A model generated the notes under the pieces. The model was given only the letters and a program-made list of their open reading frames with translations, did not search any database and had not been told where the DNA came from. The position numbers and the translations under genes were made by a program. From positions 1 through 10,153 of the forward strand of contig NZ_LLZG01000097.1 in NCBI RefSeq assembly GCF_001509475.1: DNA of 10,153 bases, in the 5' to 3' direction. Positions 7,147-10,153 of the stretch are shown in pieces. The first letter of the stretch is position 1; each line of letters begins with the position of its first letter. This stretch comes from Streptomyces regalis. GTDB taxonomy: Bacteria; Actinomycetota; Actinomycetes; Streptomycetales; Streptomycetaceae.

Positions 7147-8298
7147 TCAGGCGACGACCGTGGCCCGGAAGACCGTACCGGCCCCGGACACTTCGGCCTT
7201 TTCGCCCGCCGGTACGAAGACGGACTGGCCGGGCGTCAGTTCGTGCTCCCCGGCCCGGACGGAACCTGTCGTGCAGAGCAGGATCTGCGGCGTCGCGCGC
7301 GTGAGGTCGTGCGCGGCGGTGCCCTCCGGGAGGACGTAGCGGGAGAGCCGGAACTCGTCGATCGGGGTCTCGTAGACCTCCTCGCCGTCCGGGGCGGCCT
7401 CGGGGCGCAGTACGCCCGGGTCGCCCGCCTCGAAGCGGACGATGCGCAGGAGTTCGGGGACGTCGACGTGCTTGGGGGTCAGGCCGCAGCGCAGGACGTT
7501 GTCGGAGTTGGCCATGATCTCGACGCCGAGGCCGTTGAGGTAGGCGTGCGGGATGCCGGCGCCGAGGAAGAGGGCCTCGCCGGGCTGCAGGCGGACGTGG
7601 TTGAGGAGCATGGCGGCGATGACGCCGGGGTCGCCCGGGTAGTGGTGGGCGATGTCGGCGTACGGGGCGTAGTCGCCGCCGAGGTGGGAGCAGGCGGCCG
7701 CGGCCTCGGTGACGGTGCGGGCCATCTCCTCCGGGTCGGCGGTGAGGATCGCGGTGAGTACCTCGCGCAGGGCCGCGTCCTCGGGGTGGGCGTGCAGCAG
7801 GTCGACGTACGGCTTGAGGGAGTCGACTCCGAGGCCGTCGAGCAGGTCGGCGGCCTGAAGGGGGTCGTGGAAGCCGCACAGGCCGTCGAACTCGGTGAGC
7901 GCGCAGATCAGTTCCGGCTTGTGGTTGGCGTCCTTGTAGTTGCGGTGGCCGGCGTCCACGGGGATGTTGCGGCGCTCCTCGTCCTCGTAACCCTCCTTCG
8001 CCTGCTCCAGGTTGGGGTGCACCTGGAGGGAGAGCGGGGCGCCGGCGGCGAGGATCTTGAGGAGGAAGGGCAGGCGGGGCCCGAACTTCGCGACGGCCGT
8101 GGCGCCCAGCTCGCGCTCCGGGTCGGCCTCGATGACCTCGACGAGCGTCCCGCGCGCGGTGCGCGAGGGTGCGCCCGGGTGCGCACCCATCCACATCTCC
8201 GCCTGCGGTTCGCCGGTCGGCTCGACCCCGAGGAGCGTCGGGATCGCGGTGGTGGAACCCCAGGCGTAGGGGCGGACGGTGTTGTCGAGGCGGTCCAT
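7147..8298 (-). CDS. manA: Mannose-6-phosphate isomerase, type I
   Basis: This zinc-dependent cytosolic enzyme interconverts mannose 6-phosphate and fructose 6-phosphate, linking glycolysis to GDP-mannose for glycans and glycolipids. The 383 residues match the usual length of about 390. Motifs are the N-terminal PYAWGS (10-15), the zinc-site LSLQVHPN (89-96, ligands Q92 and H94), ANHKPEL (124-130, ligand E129), AGIPHAYL (247-254, ligand H251) and NVLRCGLTPKHVDV (267-280) with the catalytic Arg270. The ATG at 8298 gives the conserved N-terminus directly; the ribosome binding site is weak (AGGCAGG upstream). It follows the SIS-domain gene by 186 bp, in the same direction. The SIS protein is a distant relative of phosphoglucose/phosphomannose isomerases, so the two probably act in the same sugar-phosphate pathway. 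The minus-strand gap upstream carries short tandem repeats and no clear promoter. Confidence 0.97.
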   Translation of the reverse strand: MDRLDNTVRPYAWGSTTAIPTLLGVEPTGEPQAEMWMGAHPGAPSRTARGTLVEVIEADPERELGATAVAKFGPRLPFLLKILAAGAPLSLQVHPNLEQAKEGYEDEERRNIPVDAGHRNYKDANHKPELICALTEFDGLCGFHDPLQAADLLDGLGVDSLKPYVDLLHAHPEDAALREVLTAILTADPEEMARTVTEAAAACSHLGGDYAPYADIAHHYPGDPGVIAAMLLNHVRLQPGEALFLGAGIPHAYLNGLGVEIMANSDNVLRCGLTPKHVDVPELLRIVRFEAGDPGVLRPEAAPDGEEVYETPIDEFRLSRYVLPEGTAAHDLTRATPQILLCTTGSVRAGEHELTPGQSVFVPAGEKAEVSGAGTVFRATVVA

Positions 8299-8358
8299 GC
8301 GGTTGCCTGCCTGCTCTCTGTGCGTACGCCGTGGGCCGACGTGGTTTCTGTACGTGTG

Positions 8359-8419
8359 GAACGCTGCTGTGGGACGTAGAACGCTGCTGTAGGGCGCTCG
8401 TTCTCTTCGCGTAGGGCGC
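8359..8419. repeat. Degenerate 20-21 bp tandem repeat upstream of manA
   Basis: GAACGCTGCTGT occurs at 8359-8370 and again at 8379-8390, an exact 20-bp period. A third, diverged unit shares GTAGGGCGC (8411-8419) with the end of the second. It lies about 60-120 bases upstream of the manA start, in the probable leader or promoter region. Confidence 0.6.
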
Positions 8420-8484
8420 GGGTTCGTCTTGTGTACGACCGCGAGTCCCTGTTGCGTACGGCCGTCAGGGCGCCCTGGGACAGA

Positions 8485-9612
8485 TCAGGCTCCCGAGGCG
8501 AGCGCCAGGTAAACGGCGGCGAAATCCGTGATGGCGATCAGTTCTGCGAGGGTCTCGAGTTCGTCGCCGGGCTCCGGCTCCAGTTCGCTGATCGGCGTGT
8601 CATGGCTGAGGGCCAGGTCCCGGGCGGCGGGCGCGGCGGTGAGGCCGCCGATCGGCCGGTCGCGCAGCAGCACCACGCGCGCGTGCAGGGCGGGCGCCTC
8701 CTCCACGCGGTCGCGGAAGAAGTCGTCGGGGTCGGCGCTCCCCGCGAGCGGGCCGGCGAGCAGGGCGTTGTGCGAGGCGAGTGCCTCGGGCAGCTCGGCG
8801 ACGAGGGCGGGATGGCCGGAGAGCTCGGCGAGCGCGGCGGCGAAACGGCGGCCGGCCGGGCCTGCGGAGACGCCCTCGGTCCAGATCAGCGGGAGTGCGT
8901 CGGCGAGTTCGGCGGCCAGGGTCTTGGCGGGGTTGCTGTAGGTCGCGATGGCGGGGCCGCAGCGTTCGGCGATGTGGTCGAGGCGGTCGGCGACCTTCTC
9001 GATGGCGTCGGGCGGGGCGGCGAGCAGGCCGGTGCGGTCGAGGAGCGCCAGGAGCGGGGTGAGCAGCGCCCACAGGACGCCGGGGGCGGAGGCCGCGAGG
9101 GGTTCGTCCTGCTCGTACGGGGCGGTCGCCATCGGCACGAACAGGCCGTGATTGTTGTGCACCGCTTCGGTGAGCGGGGAGCCGGCCGGGGCCACGGCGA
9201 CGACCGTGCAGCCACGGCGGTAGGCCTGCTCGGCGAGCAGGGACAGGCCCGGCTCGGAGCCGTCGGGGGTGGTGATCAGCAGCAGGTCCACGGAGCCGGC
9301 CCAGCCGGGCAGCTCCCAGCGCAGGGCGCCTGAGGCGGGGGCGACACCGGCGGGGGCCAGTCGGGTGACGGGGCTGGTGGCGCCGGCGAGCGTGCCGAGG
9401 AGGTCGGCGACGCAGATGGCGGCGGCGCCGGGGCCTGCGATGAGGATGGCGCGGGGGCGGCCGTCGGGTTTGAGGTCGTGGACGCCGGCCTCGGCTGCGT
9501 GCCGGGCGGCGGTGCGGACGCGGGCGCCTGCTTCGGCCGCGCCGCGCAGCAGGGCACGGCGGTCGGCCTCTGCGAGCGCCTCCGGCGTGTCGAGCAGCGA
9601 TTCGTCGAGCAT
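8485..9612 (-). CDS. SIS-domain protein, phosphoglucose/phosphomannose isomerase-like
   Basis: The 375 residues resemble the bifunctional phosphoglucose/phosphomannose isomerase family, with two SIS subdomains. The first (about 50-165) starts with ILIAGPGAAAICVADLL, aligned with the usual GxGGSA loop. The second (about 205-372) has EALASHNALLAG (276-287), in which H281-N282 match the HN pair holding the family's active-site His. The phosphate loop that normally reads like SYSGNTEE is here LITTPDGSE (112-120), so sugar-phosphate binding may be altered or lost. The ATG at 9612 is preceded by GGAGG at 9 bases. The position directly upstream of manA, in the same direction, supports a role in mannose phosphate metabolism. 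It could be an active isomerase, or a regulatory or binding homologue. Confidence 0.85.
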   Translation of the reverse strand: MLDESLLDTPEALAEADRRALLRGAAEAGARVRTAARHAAEAGVHDLKPDGRPRAILIAGPGAAAICVADLLGTLAGATSPVTRLAPAGVAPASGALRWELPGWAGSVDLLLITTPDGSEPGLSLLAEQAYRRGCTVVAVAPAGSPLTEAVHNNHGLFVPMATAPYEQDEPLAASAPGVLWALLTPLLALLDRTGLLAAPPDAIEKVADRLDHIAERCGPAIATYSNPAKTLAAELADALPLIWTEGVSAGPAGRRFAAALAELSGHPALVAELPEALASHNALLAGPLAGSADPDDFFRDRVEEAPALHARVVLLRDRPIGGLTAAPAARDLALSHDTPISELEPEPGDELETLAELIAITDFAAVYLALASGA

Positions 9613-9909
9613 GGGCGGCAGCCTCCGATCGCCGGGTCGTCTGGGGCTTGGATCCGGCGGGTTGTGTTCTGCGCGGGTGTGTTCGCCGGGGTCTTTGCTC
9701 GGTCGCGGGGTAGCCGCGGGTGTCTTTGTTTGTCTTGGCGCGGGCGCGGTGTCTTTATGCGGGCGCGGGCTGTTTTTGTGCCGGTCGTCCGTTGCCGGGC
9801 GGCAGTCGTCTCGTGCCGGTGGCCCGGTGGCCCGGTGTCCGTACGTCGGTCATCGGCTTGTTCTTGGACGGCGACCGGTCGTCTTTGCGCCCTTGGACGT
9901 GGCGTCGCG
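9613..9909. other. T-rich intergenic region with imperfect repeats
   Basis: This 297-bp gap between the SIS gene and the Trm112-like gene holds no gene I can support. Its plus strand is unusually G/T-rich. GTCTTTG recurs at 9691, 9722 and 9881, with GTCTTTA at 9751. The first three of these sites lie in loosely repeated GCGGG-plus-T-run units across about 9690-9780. GGCCCGGT is tandemly duplicated at 9821-9836. The promoter of the SIS gene should lie here, but I could not pick one. Confidence 0.55.
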
Positions 9910-10080
9910 TTACGCGGGGCGGCGGGCCTCGTCGACGAGCAGGACGGGGATTCCGTCGCGGACGGGGTATGCCAGGCCGCAGTCCTGGGCGGTGCAGATC
10001 AGCTCGGCGTCCCGCTCCTTGAGAGGGGCGTGGCAGGCCGGGCAGGCGAGGATCTCCAGGAGGCCGGCTTCCAGCGGCAT
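9910..10080 (-). CDS. Trm112 family zinc-ribbon protein, 56 aa
   Basis: This very short protein reads [20 protein letters not shown] at its start and carries four cysteines (C13, C16, C29, C34) as two knuckles, CPAC and CTAQDC, that should bind one zinc. It then has [11 protein letters not shown] (38-48), the typical end of the Trm112/YcaR (UPF0434) family, whose usual length is about 55-65 residues. Eukaryotic and archaeal Trm112 activates methyltransferases as a small subunit; the bacterial role is poorly known. The ATG at 10080 has AAGGGA about 7 bases upstream. It is the first complete gene of the minus-strand cluster leading to the SIS gene and manA. From memory, this gene lies next to the phosphomannomutase gene manB in Streptomyces, which would be just outside the window. 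Confidence 0.9.
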   Translation of the reverse strand: MPLEAGLLEILACPACHAPLKERDAELICTAQDCGLAYPVRDGIPVLLVDEARRPA

Positions 10081-10138
10081 GAGGGGTCCCTTCTGGGGTG
10101 GGTGTGGGTGGTGCGGGCGGGTGTGCGGATGTGCCTGG

Positions 10139-10153
10139 TCAGCGTACCGCCGG
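10139..10153 (-). CDS. Possible 3' end of the next upstream gene (partial)
   Basis: Reading inward on the minus strand from the window edge, one frame gives PAVR and a TGA at 10139-10141, 58 bases before the Trm112-like start. This spacing would suit a preceding codirectional gene, possibly manB. Five codons are too few to judge. Confidence 0.2.
   Translation of the reverse strand, partial: PAVR

Noticed and set aside
7021..8379. A 452-codon plus-strand open frame across manA
   Set aside because: It is antisense to a complete, motif-rich manA and has no recognisable domain.
8466..8477. 12-bp palindrome CAGGGCGCCCTG just past the SIS gene stop
   Set aside because: It has no loop, so it is a poor terminator, and short palindromes are expected by chance at this GC content.
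8431..9333. A 300-codon plus-strand open frame across the SIS gene
   Set aside because: Gly/Arg-rich shadow of the SIS coding frame.

Overview
The window looks like a chromosomal segment of a Streptomyces or close relative. It is very GC-rich and its real genes have strongly G/C-biased third codon positions. The gene set (S-adenosylhomocysteinase, CDF-type transporter, mannose-6-phosphate isomerase, a SIS-domain isomerase-like protein and a tiny Trm112-type zinc protein) matches a neighbourhood I recall from Streptomyces chromosomes. I see no insertion sequence, phage gene, tRNA, rRNA or CRISPR array.

Left part (1-1031): a possible 3' end of a plus-strand gene (3-98), then a convergent minus-strand gene for an unrecognised 204-residue soluble protein (253-867). 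Next come two hairpins in the gap after ahcY, one of them a strong terminator candidate. Middle (1032-2489, minus): ahcY, which clears S-adenosylhomocysteine in the methyl cycle. A 506-bp divergent intergenic region (2490-2995) holds a GC-rich ahcY leader with competing hairpins and the upstream region of the next gene. Plus strand (2996-5920): a one-gene fructose-family PTS permease with domain order IIB-IIC-IIA, two hairpins, then a signal peptidase I-like membrane protein that lacks the residues expected for catalysis. A 16-bp perfect hairpin (5944-5980) separates these plus-strand genes from the minus-strand genes that follow.

Right part (5993-10153, all minus): read in transcription order, Trm112-like protein, SIS-domain phosphosugar isomerase-like protein, ManA, and a CDF transporter of the SLC30A9-like type. 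Gaps are 297, 186 and 173 bp, so this is a same-direction cluster rather than a tight operon. The gaps carry small degenerate tandem repeats.

Functionally, ManA (mannose 6-phosphate/fructose 6-phosphate) and the SIS protein belong to hexose-phosphate and GDP-mannose precursor metabolism. The PTS gene delivers a phosphorylated hexose to the same pool, but its substrate cannot be fixed from sequence alone. The most unusual items are the apparently non-catalytic signal peptidase homologue, the degenerate phosphate loop of the SIS protein, and the structured ahcY leader. I did not find a convincing new multi-gene system; most of the window is conserved housekeeping sequence.
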